Source of the DNA: Faecalibacterium sp. I4-1-79 | Lineage (GTDB): Bacteria > Bacillota > Clostridia > Oscillospirales > Ruminococcaceae | Direction of reading: 5' to 3' | DNA length: 64,000 bases | Assembly (NCBI RefSeq): GCF_023347235.1 | Contig: NZ_CP094467.1 | Coordinates: forward strand, 496,001-560,000 | In this document: piece by piece, positions 35,175 to 44,276 of the stretch | How positions within the stretch are numbered: position 1 is the first letter of the stretch | Layout of the letters: each line of letters opens with the position of its first letter | Notes under the pieces: model-generated | What the model was told of the DNA's origin: nothing | Database searches by the model: none | Seen by the model: the letters and a program-made list of their open reading frames with translations, nothing else | Made by a program: the position numbers and the translations under genes

Positions 35175-38100
35175 TCAGTCACGTTTGCGCGTGCCAGCTC
35201 CCCCTGTTTGGGGCGCTTTTTCGCGTTCGGTGCCGGTCAGGATATCTGCCATTGCTTTCAGGATGTTTTGCAGCAGTTCCAGCGGCTTTTCGTCCGGCTG
35301 TAATACCACCGAGAGATAGGGCTTTGTGCCCGCGCCGGCGGTGACACGGCCATTGAAAGCCTGTAACAGGCCGCGGATCATGGCAAGGTCCAGCGTTTCC
35401 AGATTCAGCACAAGGGTATCCTTCTTCTGGGTCACCTCATACACGCCCACGGCAGCGGCCTGTACGCGGACAAGGGAGACGTTGACCAGATCGCTCACCG
35501 AGGGCGGCGGGTCGCCGTAGCGGTCGATAAGCTCGTCCAGCACATCGGCGGCGTCCTCCGGGGTCTGGATGGCGGCAATGCGCTTGTAGGCTTCGATACG
35601 TCCTGCGCCGTCCGGGATATACTTTTCCGGGATAAAGGCGTCCACCCGCAGGTCCACAAGACAATCGCTCTTGTCCCGCTGGACGGGCTCGCCCCGCGCC
35701 CGGGCAATGGCCTGTCCCAGCATTTTAACGTAGAGGTCGTAGCCCACGGCTTCCATGTGGCCGTGCTGGCTGTGCCCCAGCAGACTGCCTGCGCCGCGAA
35801 TCTGCAAATCCCGCATGGCGATGCGGAAGCCCGAGCCAAAAGCGGTGAACTCCCGGATGGCAGAAAGCCGCTTCTGGGCGATATCGGTCAGGGTCTTGTC
35901 CCGGCGGAAGGTAAAGTAGGCGTAGGCCTTGCGGCCGGAGCGCCCCACCCGCCCACGGATCTGGTACAGCTGCGCCAGACCCATGCGGTCGGCGTCCTCA
36001 ATGATGAGGGTGTTGCAGTTGCGCACATCAATGCCGGTCTCAATGAGAGTGGTGCAGACCAGAATGTCGATCTCGCCGTTCAGCAGGTGCTGCCATACGG
36101 GGTTCAGCTCCTCCTCGGTCATCTTGCCGTGGGCAATACCCACCCGCGCCCCCGGCACCATCTGGCTGACATGGGCGGCGCAGGCTTCAATGTTGTCCAC
36201 CCGGTTGTGCAGGTAGTACACCTGCCCGCCCCGGGCAAGCTCCTTCTTCATAGCTTCGGCCAGAATAACGTCGTTGTATTCCAGCACAAAGGTCTCCACC
36301 GGCTGCCGCTCAATGGGCGGCTGCTCGATGGTGGAAAGATCCCGGATGCCGCTCATTGCCATGTTCAATGTGCGGGGAATGGGGGTGGCCGACAGGGTGA
36401 GCATATCCACCCCGATGAAGTTTTCCTTCAGCTTTTCCTTGTGCTTTACGCCAAAGCGCTGTTCCTCGTCGATGATGACAAGGCCGAGGTCGTGGAACTT
36501 CACATCTTTGGACAGCAGCCGGTGGGTGCCCACCACGATATCCACGCTGCCGGCCTGTAAGCCGCGTAACGTCTCCTTTTGCTGTTTTGCGGTGCGGAAG
36601 CGGGACAGCATCCCGATCTTCACCGGGAAGGCCTCCATGCGGGAGAGCAGGGTGTTGTAGTGCTGCCACGCCAGCAGGGTGGTGGGGGCCAGCAGGGCGC
36701 ATTGCTTGCCGCCCATGATGCACTTGAAGGCGGCGCGCAGCGCCACCTCGGTCTTGCCCACGCCCACATCGCCGCAGAGCAGCCGATCCATGGGGTAACC
36801 CTTTTCCATGTCCTGCTTGATCTCGGCGGTGGCGTGCAGCTGGTCGTCGGTCTCGTCGTAGTCAAAGCGGGTCTCAAAGTCCCGCTGCCAGTCGCCGTCC
36901 GGCGGGAAGGCGTAGCCCGTGGCCTGACGGCGGCGGGCGTAAAGCTCGATCAGCTCCTGCGCCATCTCCTCGGTGGCTTTTTTCACCTTGGCGCGGGTGC
37001 GCTGCCACTCGGTGCCGCCCAGCTTTGCCAGCTTTACCTTTTCCTCATCGCCGGGGGCGGTGTAGCGGCTGAGCAGATCCAGCTGGGTCACCGGCACATA
37101 CAGCACGTCCGAGCCGGAATACTGCACCTTGAGGTAGTCCTTGGTAGCGCCCTGCACCTCCAGCCGCTGGATACCGGCGTACATCCCGATGCCGTGGCTC
37201 TGGTGCACCACATAGTCCCCGGGCTTGATGTCCGAAAGGCTGGACAGGGCGTTTTTGTTCTTCTTGCGCTTTTTGGCTTCGGCGGCGGCTTCCTCGTCCA
37301 GCCCGTGGCGGCGGCTGGAAAGCACCGCCGCATGGGCAAAGGGGAAGGTGCACCCGGCGGTCAAGTGCCCGGGCAGCACCTGCAAAATGCCCTTGGCGGG
37401 GCGCACATCCCGGCTCATGCTCACGGCGTAGCCCTTGTCGGCAAGGTCGCGGGTCAGAGCGGCTGCGCCCTTGGGTGTGCCGGCAAACAGGGTGATGGCG
37501 TAGCCTTGGGCAATGAGCGGGTCTAAGTCCTCCCGCAGGGAGGCAAGGTCGCCGTTCCAGTTGGGGGCGGCAAAAGCCTCGGCGTTGATGAGGTCTTTCA
37601 GCTTGAACTCGTTCATCCCGCGCAGGAAATTCTCGCACAGCAGGGTGCTGTGGTTCTGGGCGGCAATGACAAGATCGTCCATGGTCTGGTACAGCACATC
37701 CAGCCCGGGGCAGAGTACGCCTTCTTCCAGCAGTCCGGTCAGCTCCTCGCTGCGGCGGAACTCAGTGGCCTTTTGGGCATCCCGGATGCCGCCAACTTCA
37801 TCCAGAATGAACAGCGGCGCGTCCAGATGGTCCAGCAGCGTGGCGGGGGCGGGGTAGCGGATGCCGTAATATTTATCCATAGCCTCCGGCATCAGGCCGG
37901 AATCCAGCTGGGAAAGATCGGCTTCGGTGGCCTTTTCCAGCGCGGTGCGGTGCTTGCCGCGCGCCTTTTTGATGGCGCTGCGCAGCGCCTCGGCAGTCTC
38001 GGCGGTGCTGCCGAACAGCACCTCGCGGGCAGGGGAGAGGTATATTTTTTCCAGTGCGCCGTCCCGCCGCTGGGTCAGCAGGTCAAAGGAGGACATGGAG

Positions 38101-38690
38101 TCGATCTCGTCGTCCCAGTACTCCACGCGGGCGGGCTGACGCATATCCGGCGCGTAGATATCCACGATATCGCCGCGCACGCTGAACTGTCCCGGGCCGT
38201 CCACCTGACTGCGCCGCACATACCCGGCGGCAAACAGCCGCGCTACCAGTGCTTCGCGGTTATACACCATGCCGGGCTTTAAGGTCAGGGTATTCTGGAT
38301 GAATTCAGCCCGGGGCACGGTGTACTGCAAAAGCGCTTCGGCGGGCACGCAGACGGCCTGCAGTCGCCCGCCCGCCAGTGCGCCCAGCACCGAAAGGCGG
38401 CGGTACTCATACTCGCGGCCTGCGCCCTCCACCGGGCGCAGCATAAAGTCCCGGGGCGGGAACACCGCAGCAGTAAGCCCCAGCGCCTTGAGGTCGTCCG
38501 CAAAGTGGGTGGCCTCGGCTTCGCCGGGGGTCACGATGCAGAGCACCCGCCCAAGGTCTTTTTGCAGGGCGGCATACAGCAGCGCCCTGCCTGCGGGCGG
38601 CAAGCCGAACAGCGCCGCCGGCCCGGCAGAGCCAAAGCTTGCGGCGACCTTCTGATATTCCGGGGTGGCCTTGAGTAAGGCTTCGTACAT
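35175..38690 (-). CDS. mfd: Transcription-repair coupling factor Mfd
   Basis: Mfd displaces RNA polymerase stalled at DNA damage and recruits UvrA. The 1171-residue protein has the UvrB-like N-terminal region, the RNA-polymerase-interaction domain (GDYVVHQSHGIGMYAGIQRL), the helicase Walker A GDVGVGKTE (Lys646), the DEEQ box (VIIDEEQRFGVKHKE), the GRVGRSGRKAYAY motif VI region and the C-terminal TRCF domain. I place the start at ATG 38690, after GGAAAGGAGG; a longer reading to 38795 lies upstream of that site. Length agrees with the family. It forms a unit with the downstream lipoprotein gene. Confidence 0.95.
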   Translation of the reverse strand: MYEALLKATPEYQKVAASFGSAGPAALFGLPPAGRALLYAALQKDLGRVLCIVTPGEAEATHFADDLKALGLTAAVFPPRDFMLRPVEGAGREYEYRRLSVLGALAGGRLQAVCVPAEALLQYTVPRAEFIQNTLTLKPGMVYNREALVARLFAAGYVRRSQVDGPGQFSVRGDIVDIYAPDMRQPARVEYWDDEIDSMSSFDLLTQRRDGALEKIYLSPAREVLFGSTAETAEALRSAIKKARGKHRTALEKATEADLSQLDSGLMPEAMDKYYGIRYPAPATLLDHLDAPLFILDEVGGIRDAQKATEFRRSEELTGLLEEGVLCPGLDVLYQTMDDLVIAAQNHSTLLCENFLRGMNEFKLKDLINAEAFAAPNWNGDLASLREDLDPLIAQGYAITLFAGTPKGAAALTRDLADKGYAVSMSRDVRPAKGILQVLPGHLTAGCTFPFAHAAVLSSRRHGLDEEAAAEAKKRKKNKNALSSLSDIKPGDYVVHQSHGIGMYAGIQRLEVQGATKDYLKVQYSGSDVLYVPVTQLDLLSRYTAPGDEEKVKLAKLGGTEWQRTRAKVKKATEEMAQELIELYARRRQATGYAFPPDGDWQRDFETRFDYDETDDQLHATAEIKQDMEKGYPMDRLLCGDVGVGKTEVALRAAFKCIMGGKQCALLAPTTLLAWQHYNTLLSRMEAFPVKIGMLSRFRTAKQQKETLRGLQAGSVDIVVGTHRLLSKDVKFHDLGLVIIDEEQRFGVKHKEKLKENFIGVDMLTLSATPIPRTLNMAMSGIRDLSTIEQPPIERQPVETFVLEYNDVILAEAMKKELARGGQVYYLHNRVDNIEACAAHVSQMVPGARVGIAHGKMTEEELNPVWQHLLNGEIDILVCTTLIETGIDVRNCNTLIIEDADRMGLAQLYQIRGRVGRSGRKAYAYFTFRRDKTLTDIAQKRLSAIREFTAFGSGFRIAMRDLQIRGAGSLLGHSQHGHMEAVGYDLYVKMLGQAIARARGEPVQRDKSDCLVDLRVDAFIPEKYIPDGAGRIEAYKRIAAIQTPEDAADVLDELIDRYGDPPPSVSDLVNVSLVRVQAAAVGVYEVTQKKDTLVLNLETLDLAMIRGLLQAFNGRVTAGAGTKPYLSVVLQPDEKPLELLQNILKAMADILTGTEREKAPQTGGAGTRKRD

Positions 38691-39060
38691 GGAAAAACCT
38701 CCTTTCCTGTCAGGATGCGGGAGAATAACGATTTTGAATATCCTCCGCTTATCGGGTTGCGGCACCCAGCATCCGCAGCGTGCCTTGGGCGGCACGTGCG
38801 TCTTGCTGGCCGCTGCCCCAACAACTCCTCCCTGTTTCCGCCACTGGCGGCGGTCGTCGTCGTTGCGCTCTGGATATTTTCAGCGGAAGAATTATTTATA
38901 ATTTCGCGTTTGGAGCGACCGCGTTTGCGGAGCGCAGCGTAGCAATGAAAGCCCCAGTGGGGCTTTTAAGCGGCAGAGCGGTCTGCGCTAGCAGATGGAG
39001 GGGCTTTGCCCCGACAAGCTCTGCGGAGCGCTCCAAACGCATTTTTACGAGTGGGGGCGT
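38691..39060. repeat. Intergenic gap with inverted repeats between pth and mfd
   Basis: No gene is supported. GCGTTTGGAGCG (38906-38917) and CGCTCCAAACGC (39029-39040) are perfect 12-bp arms of a 135-base palindromic element that also contains an inner AGCCCCAGTGGGGCT hairpin near 38950 and GCGGAGCG words at both ends. It is probably another species-specific intergenic repeat. Confidence 0.55.
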
Positions 39061-39639
39061 TTACCCGTTATACTTGCTCTGTGCCAGACTGAGCTTGCCG
39101 TCCATGATAAGCTTTGCGGCGGCTTCAAGGTCAGAGTAGCGGTCGGCGATGGCCTTGGCGTCCTCGGGCGGGAACTTGCCCAGCACCCATGCGGCAAGGT
39201 CGTAGTCCGGGTGGGGCTTTGCGCCGATGCCGATGCGGATGCGGGGGAAATTCTCCCCGCCCAGCCGGGCGATGATGCTCTTCAGGCCGTTGTGCCCGCC
39301 CGCAGAGCCGGAGGGACGGATGCGCAGCTTGCCGGGTGCCTGCGTAATGTCATCGCACAGCACCAGCACATGGTCGGCAGGAATCTTGAAAAAGCCCGCC
39401 ATAGGGGCGATGGAATCGCCGGAGAGGTTCATGTAGGTCAGGGGCTTCAGCAGCACTACCTTGTGGCCGTCCACCTCGCCCTGTCCCCACAGGCCTTGGA
39501 ACTTGGTCTTGCCCACAGAGATGTTCCACTTGTCGGCCAGCGCGTCCAGCGCGGCAAAACCGGCGTTGTGGCGGGTGCCATCGTACTTTGCTTCGGGGTT
39601 GCCCAGCCCTGCAATGAGCCAGATATCGGTTTCATTCAT
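39061..39639 (-). CDS. pth: Peptidyl-tRNA hydrolase
   Basis: Pth frees tRNA from peptidyl-tRNA dropped by ribosomes. The 192-residue protein has LIAGLGNPEAKYDGTRHNAGF with catalytic His24, LLKPLTYMNLSG, the DDI motif (Asp97) and GSAGGHNGLKSII. I choose ATG 39639, since the family core begins a few residues later and a promoter-like element lies at 39685-39693, which an earlier start at 39681 would almost overlap. It precedes mfd, as in many Firmicutes, but is separated from it by a repeat-bearing gap. Confidence 0.95.
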   Translation of the reverse strand: MNETDIWLIAGLGNPEAKYDGTRHNAGFAALDALADKWNISVGKTKFQGLWGQGEVDGHKVVLLKPLTYMNLSGDSIAPMAGFFKIPADHVLVLCDDITQAPGKLRIRPSGSAGGHNGLKSIIARLGGENFPRIRIGIGAKPHPDYDLAAWVLGKFPPEDAKAIADRYSDLEAAAKLIMDGKLSLAQSKYNG

Positions 39640-39684
39640 GATATGATAATACCTTTTCCTGATAATAGTGTGATACAACATCTA

Positions 39685-39693
39685 AGTATAACA
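39685..39693 (-). promoter_or_regulatory. Extended -10 promoter of pth
   Basis: TGTTATACT on the minus strand is an extended -10 element about 45 bases before the pth start; no clear -35. A second TATAAT lies at 39717-39722. Confidence 0.4.
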
Positions 39694-39725
39694 TACGCGC
39701 GCGCAAAAAGATATACATTATAAGC

Positions 39726-39757
39726 AAAAAATACCCCCGTGCCGCAGGGCACAGGGG
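39726..39757 (-). terminator. Terminator after the small anchored protein
   Basis: On the minus strand CCCCTGTGCC and GGCACGGGGG form a 10-bp stem followed by TATTTTTT. Confidence 0.85.
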
Positions 39758-39772
39758 CAGAGAAGCATTATA

Positions 39773-40291
39773 TTACAGGTTCAGCGTGATGGCAGAGGCT
39801 TTCCAGCGACCGTCCTCCTTCACCATGGTGATGGTGCCGGATACCTGCGCGGCGGTGCTGTCCGTGGAGGTCAGCAGGGCGGCGGAAAAGTCGTAGCAGT
39901 TTTCTGCCCCGGCGCGCTTTTTCAGGGTGAGGTCAGCGGGCACCAGCTTATCACCGGATTGCCCTGCCAGCGCAGTGATGCGGGTGGGCAGACGGTTTGC
40001 CATGACTTTATCAAGGCAGTCGGCTGTCATGGCATCGCCCAGCTGCGCCTGAAGAAAGGCGTACAGGCCATCGGTGTCCACAGCAGCAAGCCCCGGTTCA
40101 CTGCCGGCGGGCGCGGCGGCATCCACGGCCTGCTCTACGGCAGAGGAGCAGGAGAGCAGCTGCTGCACCACGAACTCGGCCTGCTTTTTGGCGGGGTCGC
40201 TGCGCAGACGGGTCAGGGCAAACACGGCGGCAATGGCCGCGAAGAAAAGGACAAGGCTCAGCGCCTGCTTGCGAAAGCTTTCAGACTTCAT
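39773..40291 (-). CDS. Small membrane-anchored extracellular protein of unknown function
   Basis: A 172-residue protein with a basic start and one membrane helix (about 9-26, LSLVLFFAAIAAVFALTRL), then a soluble outer domain ending in VSGTITMVKEDGRWKASAITLNL. That ending recalls the beta sheet of NTF2/SnoaL-like or DUF4878-type lipoprotein domains, but I cannot name the family. GGAAGGGAG precedes the start. It lies 24 bases downstream of the GlmU-like gene and ends at a terminator, so the two form an operon. Confidence 0.75.
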   Translation of the reverse strand: MKSESFRKQALSLVLFFAAIAAVFALTRLRSDPAKKQAEFVVQQLLSCSSAVEQAVDAAAPAGSEPGLAAVDTDGLYAFLQAQLGDAMTADCLDKVMANRLPTRITALAGQSGDKLVPADLTLKKRAGAENCYDFSAALLTSTDSTAAQVSGTITMVKEDGRWKASAITLNL

Positions 40292-40315
40292 ACGTAGCTC
40301 CCTTCCGGCAGAGCG

Positions 40316-41074
40316 TTACTTGCTCTGCTCGTTTTCCAGCTTCTGCTTTTTGGCGATGTAGGCTTCCATCTTGGGCTCTGCCCAGCCGTCCAGATTGGTC
40401 TGGCGCTCCCGGGCAATGCCCAGTGCCTGTGCGGGCACATCCTTGGTGATGGTGCTGCCGGCGGCGGTATAGGCACCATCGCCCACCTTGACCGGGGCCA
40501 CAAGGTTGGTGTTGCAGCCGATGAAGCAGTAGTCGCCGATCTGGGTGCGGAACTTATCCTTGCCGTCGTAGTTGCAGGTGACGGTGCCGCAGCCGAAGTT
40601 GCAGTACTTGCCCACATCGCTGTCGCCGATGTAGGTCAGGTGGCTCACGGTGTTGCCGCGGGCAAAGTTGGAGTTCTTGGTCTCCACATAGGCACCCAGA
40701 TGCACGCCGTAATCGGTGACAGTGTTCACCCGCACATGGGTGAAGGGGCCGATGTTGTTGTGGGGGCCGATATGGCTGCCGTAGATCTGGCTGGCGTTCA
40801 CGGTAGTGCCCTCGTCCACGGTGCTGTCCTCGATCAGGGTGTTGGGACCGATGACGCAGCCTGCGCCGATGACCGTCTTGCCCCGCAGGATGGTGCCTGC
40901 AAGAATGACAGCACCCGGGGCAATGACCACCTCCGGGGCAATCTGCACGGTGCGGCTGTCAATGACCACGCCGTTTGCAATGTGCTGCACAAGGATGTCC
41001 TCACGGGCAGCCTCGGCGGCGTCCAGCTGTGCCAGAGCAGCGGCGCGGGCCTGCTCAGAAATAGGATTCTGCAT
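40316..41074 (-). CDS. Stand-alone GlmU-type left-handed beta-helix acetyltransferase
   Basis: A 252-residue protein corresponding to only the C-terminal half of GlmU. Hexapeptide repeats start at about residue 45. The acetyltransferase active-site residues of GlmU are kept: Arg115, Lys133 (AYVETKNS), His145 and Tyr148 (SHLTYIGD) and Asn168 (TCNYDGK). This half acetylates glucosamine-1-phosphate with acetyl-CoA. The N-terminal uridylyltransferase half is missing; instead there is a ~40-residue helical lead-in. The start at ATG 41074 follows GGGAAGGGAG. UDP-GlcNAc synthesis would then need a separate pyrophosphorylase. Confidence 0.85.
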   Translation of the reverse strand: MQNPISEQARAAALAQLDAAEAAREDILVQHIANGVVIDSRTVQIAPEVVIAPGAVILAGTILRGKTVIGAGCVIGPNTLIEDSTVDEGTTVNASQIYGSHIGPHNNIGPFTHVRVNTVTDYGVHLGAYVETKNSNFARGNTVSHLTYIGDSDVGKYCNFGCGTVTCNYDGKDKFRTQIGDYCFIGCNTNLVAPVKVGDGAYTAAGSTITKDVPAQALGIARERQTNLDGWAEPKMEAYIAKKQKLENEQSK

Positions 41075-41491
41075 GAAAAAAATCTCCCTTCCCACCAAAG
41101 CGCGCGGCGGAAGAGAGGCAGAAAAGGCGACCGGAAAATTGTTGCCTGTCCGCCCCAGCACCCCGCTGCGGAAAGCTTTGTTCCGACAAAATAGAATTTG
41201 AAAAGTTACAGGGATAGAAAGTTGTATCCAACAGGACGAGAAATCGCGTGTACAAACAAAAAACCTCTCGAACTTTCTCCCATTCTATACTACCTTAAAA
41301 CTTGGCAAATTTCAAGGGATTTGCATAAAAAATAACAGACAAATTCGGGATTTTGCATGGTGGAAAGGAATGGATTTTCTGGTATAATAGTTTAGCATTC
41401 ATAAAACAATGTTCATCGTACGTTCAAGACAAGGCAAACGATGAGACCGCGGCCGCCATGCCGCCGGTCACGAATGGGAGGTAAACAACGC
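41075..41491. other. Divergent intergenic region and ppdK leader
   Basis: No gene is supported. On the plus strand a TGGTATAAT extended -10 (41380-41388) should drive ppdK with a ~100-base leader containing a GC-rich hairpin at 41443-41469 (GACCGCGGC/GCCGCCGGTC). The minus-strand promoter of the GlmU-like gene must also lie here but is not clear. Confidence 0.5.
41380..41388 (+). promoter_or_regulatory. Promoter of ppdK
   Basis: TGGTATAAT is a perfect -10 hexamer with an extended TG; a convincing -35 at the right spacing is absent. Confidence 0.6.
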
Positions 41492-44158
41492 ATGAGCAAA
41501 AAGTATCTGTACTACTTCAGCGAAGGCAATGAAGCTTTCGGCGGTGACAAGGTCACCATGAAGAACACGCTGGGCGGCAAGGGTGCCGGTCTGGCCGAGA
41601 TGACCGCAGCCGGTATGCCGGTGCCGCAGGGCTTCACCATCACTACCGACGCCTGCACCCAGTATTACGCAGACGGCCGTCAGATCAATGACGAAATTAC
41701 TGCTGACATCTTTGAGCACCTCAAGGGCTTGGAGAAGATCACCGGCAAGAAGTTCGGCGACAACACCAACCCCCTGCTGGTCTCCGTCCGTTCCGGCGCA
41801 CGTCAGTCCATGCCCGGTATGATGGACACCATCCTGAACCTGGGCCTGAACGACGAGGCTGTTGAGGGTCTGGCTAAAAAGACCGGCAACACCCGCTTTG
41901 CATACGACTGCTACCGCCGCTTCGTGCAGATGTTCGCCGACGTCGTTATGATGGTCCCGAAGAGCCTGTTCGAGGTCGAGATCGACAAGATGAAGGAAGC
42001 CAAGGGCGTCAAGAACGACGTTGACCTGACTGCTGATGACCTGAAGGAACTGGTCGGCACCTTCAAGAAGATCTACGAGGAGAACGAAGGCCGTCCCTTC
42101 CCGCAGGATCCCCGTGATCAGCTGATCGAGGCTGTCAAGGCCGTGTTCCGCAGCTGGGATAACCCCCGTGCAAACGTCTACCGTAAGATGAATGAAATCC
42201 CCTACGAGTGGGGCACCGCTGTCAACGTGCAGCAGATGGCCTTTGGTAACTCCGGCGACCGTTCCGGCACCGGCGTTGCATTCACCCGTGACCCCGCCAC
42301 CGGCGCTAAGAAGCTGATGGGCGAGTACCTGATCAATGCACAGGGCGAGGACGTTGTTGCCGGCGTGCGCACTCCTTCTCCCATCAGCCACCTGAAGGAT
42401 CAGATGCCTGAGGTGTACGATCAGTTTGTCGAGATCGCTACCCGTCTGGAGAACTACTTCCGCGATATGCAGGATATGGAGTTCACCATCGAGGACGGCC
42501 ACCTGTATATGCTGCAGACCCGTAACGGCAAGCGTACCGCACAGGCTGCTCTGCAGATCGCCTGCGATCTGGTGGACGAGGGCATGATCACCGAGCAGGA
42601 GGCTGTCCTGCGCGTGGAGCCCAAGCAGCTGGATACCCTGCTGCATCCCCAGTTCGATGCTGCTGCCCTGAAGGCCGCAGAGGTCGTCGGCAAGGGTCTG
42701 GCAGCTTCTCCCGGTTCTGCCTGCGGCCAGATCGTCTTTACTGCTGAAGAGGCAGAGGAGATGGTCAAGTCCGGCAAGATGAAGAAGGTCGTTCTGGTGC
42801 GTCTGGAGACCAGCCCCGAGGATATCGTGGGTATGCAGGTCTCTCAGGGCATCCTGACCGTCCGCGGCGGCATGACCAGCCACGCAGCCGTTGTTGCCCG
42901 TGGTATGGGCACCTGCTGTGTCTCCGGCTGCGGCAACGACAACGAGGTCAAGATCGATGAGGAGGCAAAGACCTTCGAGATCAACGGCCACAAGTTCGTT
43001 GAGGGCGACTGGATCTCCATCGACGGCTCCACCGGCAACATCTACGGCGAGCAGGTCGCAACCGTGGCAGCTACCGGCAACAAGAACTTCAACCGCTTCA
43101 TGGGCTGGGCAGACGCAGCTCGTCAGCTGCTGGTCATGACCAACGCTGATAACCCGCGTGACGCACAGCAGGCAGTGGATCTGGGTGCTGAGGGCATCGG
43201 CCTGTGCCGTACCGAGCACATGTTCTTCGCTGAGGACCGCATCAAGGCTGTCCGCGAGATGATCTGCGCACGCACCGTGGAAGAGCGCGAGGCTGCTCTG
43301 GCCAAGGTCGAGCCGTTCCAGCAGGGTGACTTCGAGGCCATGTACCGCATCATGGGTGAGCGCCCGATGACCATCCGTTATCTGGACCCGCCCCTGCACG
43401 AGTTCCTGCCCACCAAGGACGAGGACATCAAGGAACTGGCTGCCGACATGGGCATGACCTACGAAGACCTGAAGAACGTGGTTGCTTCTCTGCACGAGTT
43501 CAACCCCATGATGGGTCACCGTGGCTGCCGTCTGGCTGTTACCTACCCTGAGATCGCTGCTATGCAGACCCGCGCTGTGATCAAGGCTGCTCTGAACGTC
43601 TCTGCTGAGACCGGCCATGTGATCACCCCGCACATCATGATCCCGCTGGTCGGCGAGGTCAAGGAGCTGAAGTTCGTCAAGGACGTTGTCGTCAAGGTTG
43701 CTGACGAGCTGATCGCTGCTGCTGGCGTTGACATGAAGTATCAGGTCGGTACCATGATCGAGATCCCCCGTGCAGCCCTGACTGCCGGCGAGATCGCCAA
43801 GGAGGCTGAGTTCTTCAGCTTCGGCACCAACGACCTGACCCAGATGACCTTCGGCTTCAGCCGTGATGACGCTGCCAAGTTCCTGGGTGCATACTACGAG
43901 AACAAGATCTACGAGAGCGATCCGTTCCAGCATCTGGATCAGGTCGGCGTCGGCAAGCTGGTCAAGATGGCTGCTCACGACGGCCGTGAGACCCGCCCCG
44001 ATCTGGGTCTGGGCATCTGCGGCGAGCACGGCGGCGACCCCACGAGCGTGGAGTTCTGCCACAACGTCGGTCTGGACTACGTCAGCTGCTCTCCCTTCCG
44101 TGTGCCTATCGCACGTCTGGCTGCTGCTCAGGCTGCTATCAAAAATCCCAGAAAGTAA
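41492..44158 (+). CDS. ppdK: Pyruvate, phosphate dikinase
   Basis: PpdK interconverts pyruvate, ATP and phosphate with phosphoenolpyruvate, AMP and pyrophosphate, working in glycolysis or gluconeogenesis. The 888-residue protein has the ATP-grasp N-terminal domain (LGGKGAGLAEMTAAGMPVPQGF), the swivelling phosphohistidine domain with His464 (GGMTSHAAVVARGMG), and the PEP/pyruvate barrel with Cys843 (CGEHGGDP). GGGAGGTAA precedes ATG 41492. Unlike its neighbours it uses GCT, GTC and CGT codons freely, a bias typical of highly expressed genes. Single-gene unit with its own promoter and terminator. Confidence 0.95.
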   Translation: MSKKYLYYFSEGNEAFGGDKVTMKNTLGGKGAGLAEMTAAGMPVPQGFTITTDACTQYYADGRQINDEITADIFEHLKGLEKITGKKFGDNTNPLLVSVRSGARQSMPGMMDTILNLGLNDEAVEGLAKKTGNTRFAYDCYRRFVQMFADVVMMVPKSLFEVEIDKMKEAKGVKNDVDLTADDLKELVGTFKKIYEENEGRPFPQDPRDQLIEAVKAVFRSWDNPRANVYRKMNEIPYEWGTAVNVQQMAFGNSGDRSGTGVAFTRDPATGAKKLMGEYLINAQGEDVVAGVRTPSPISHLKDQMPEVYDQFVEIATRLENYFRDMQDMEFTIEDGHLYMLQTRNGKRTAQAALQIACDLVDEGMITEQEAVLRVEPKQLDTLLHPQFDAAALKAAEVVGKGLAASPGSACGQIVFTAEEAEEMVKSGKMKKVVLVRLETSPEDIVGMQVSQGILTVRGGMTSHAAVVARGMGTCCVSGCGNDNEVKIDEEAKTFEINGHKFVEGDWISIDGSTGNIYGEQVATVAATGNKNFNRFMGWADAARQLLVMTNADNPRDAQQAVDLGAEGIGLCRTEHMFFAEDRIKAVREMICARTVEEREAALAKVEPFQQGDFEAMYRIMGERPMTIRYLDPPLHEFLPTKDEDIKELAADMGMTYEDLKNVVASLHEFNPMMGHRGCRLAVTYPEIAAMQTRAVIKAALNVSAETGHVITPHIMIPLVGEVKELKFVKDVVVKVADELIAAAGVDMKYQVGTMIEIPRAALTAGEIAKEAEFFSFGTNDLTQMTFGFSRDDAAKFLGAYYENKIYESDPFQHLDQVGVGKLVKMAAHDGRETRPDLGLGICGEHGGDPTSVEFCHNVGLDYVSCSPFRVPIARLAAAQAAIKNPRK

Positions 44159-44214
44159 GATTGTTGCATGAAAATGCACTAATCGTGCAAAACATGGGAA
44201 GATAAACGTATGAT

Positions 44215-44264
44215 AAACCCTCCCCGGTGAAACTGAATGGTTTTGCCGGGGAGGGTTTGTTTTT
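44215..44264 (+). terminator. Terminator of ppdK
   Basis: AAACCCTCCCCGG and CCGGGGAGGGTTT form a 13-bp perfect stem with an 18-base loop, followed by GTTTTTT. It marks the edge of the core chromosome before the accessory region. Confidence 0.9.
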
Positions 44265-44276
44265 TAGGAGGAAACT

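Noticed and set aside
41468-44179. 903-codon open frame on the minus strand opposite ppdK
   Set aside because: It is an exact shadow of the plus-strand ppdK frame; the translated sequence has no family motifs, and ppdK has a full set of catalytic residues.
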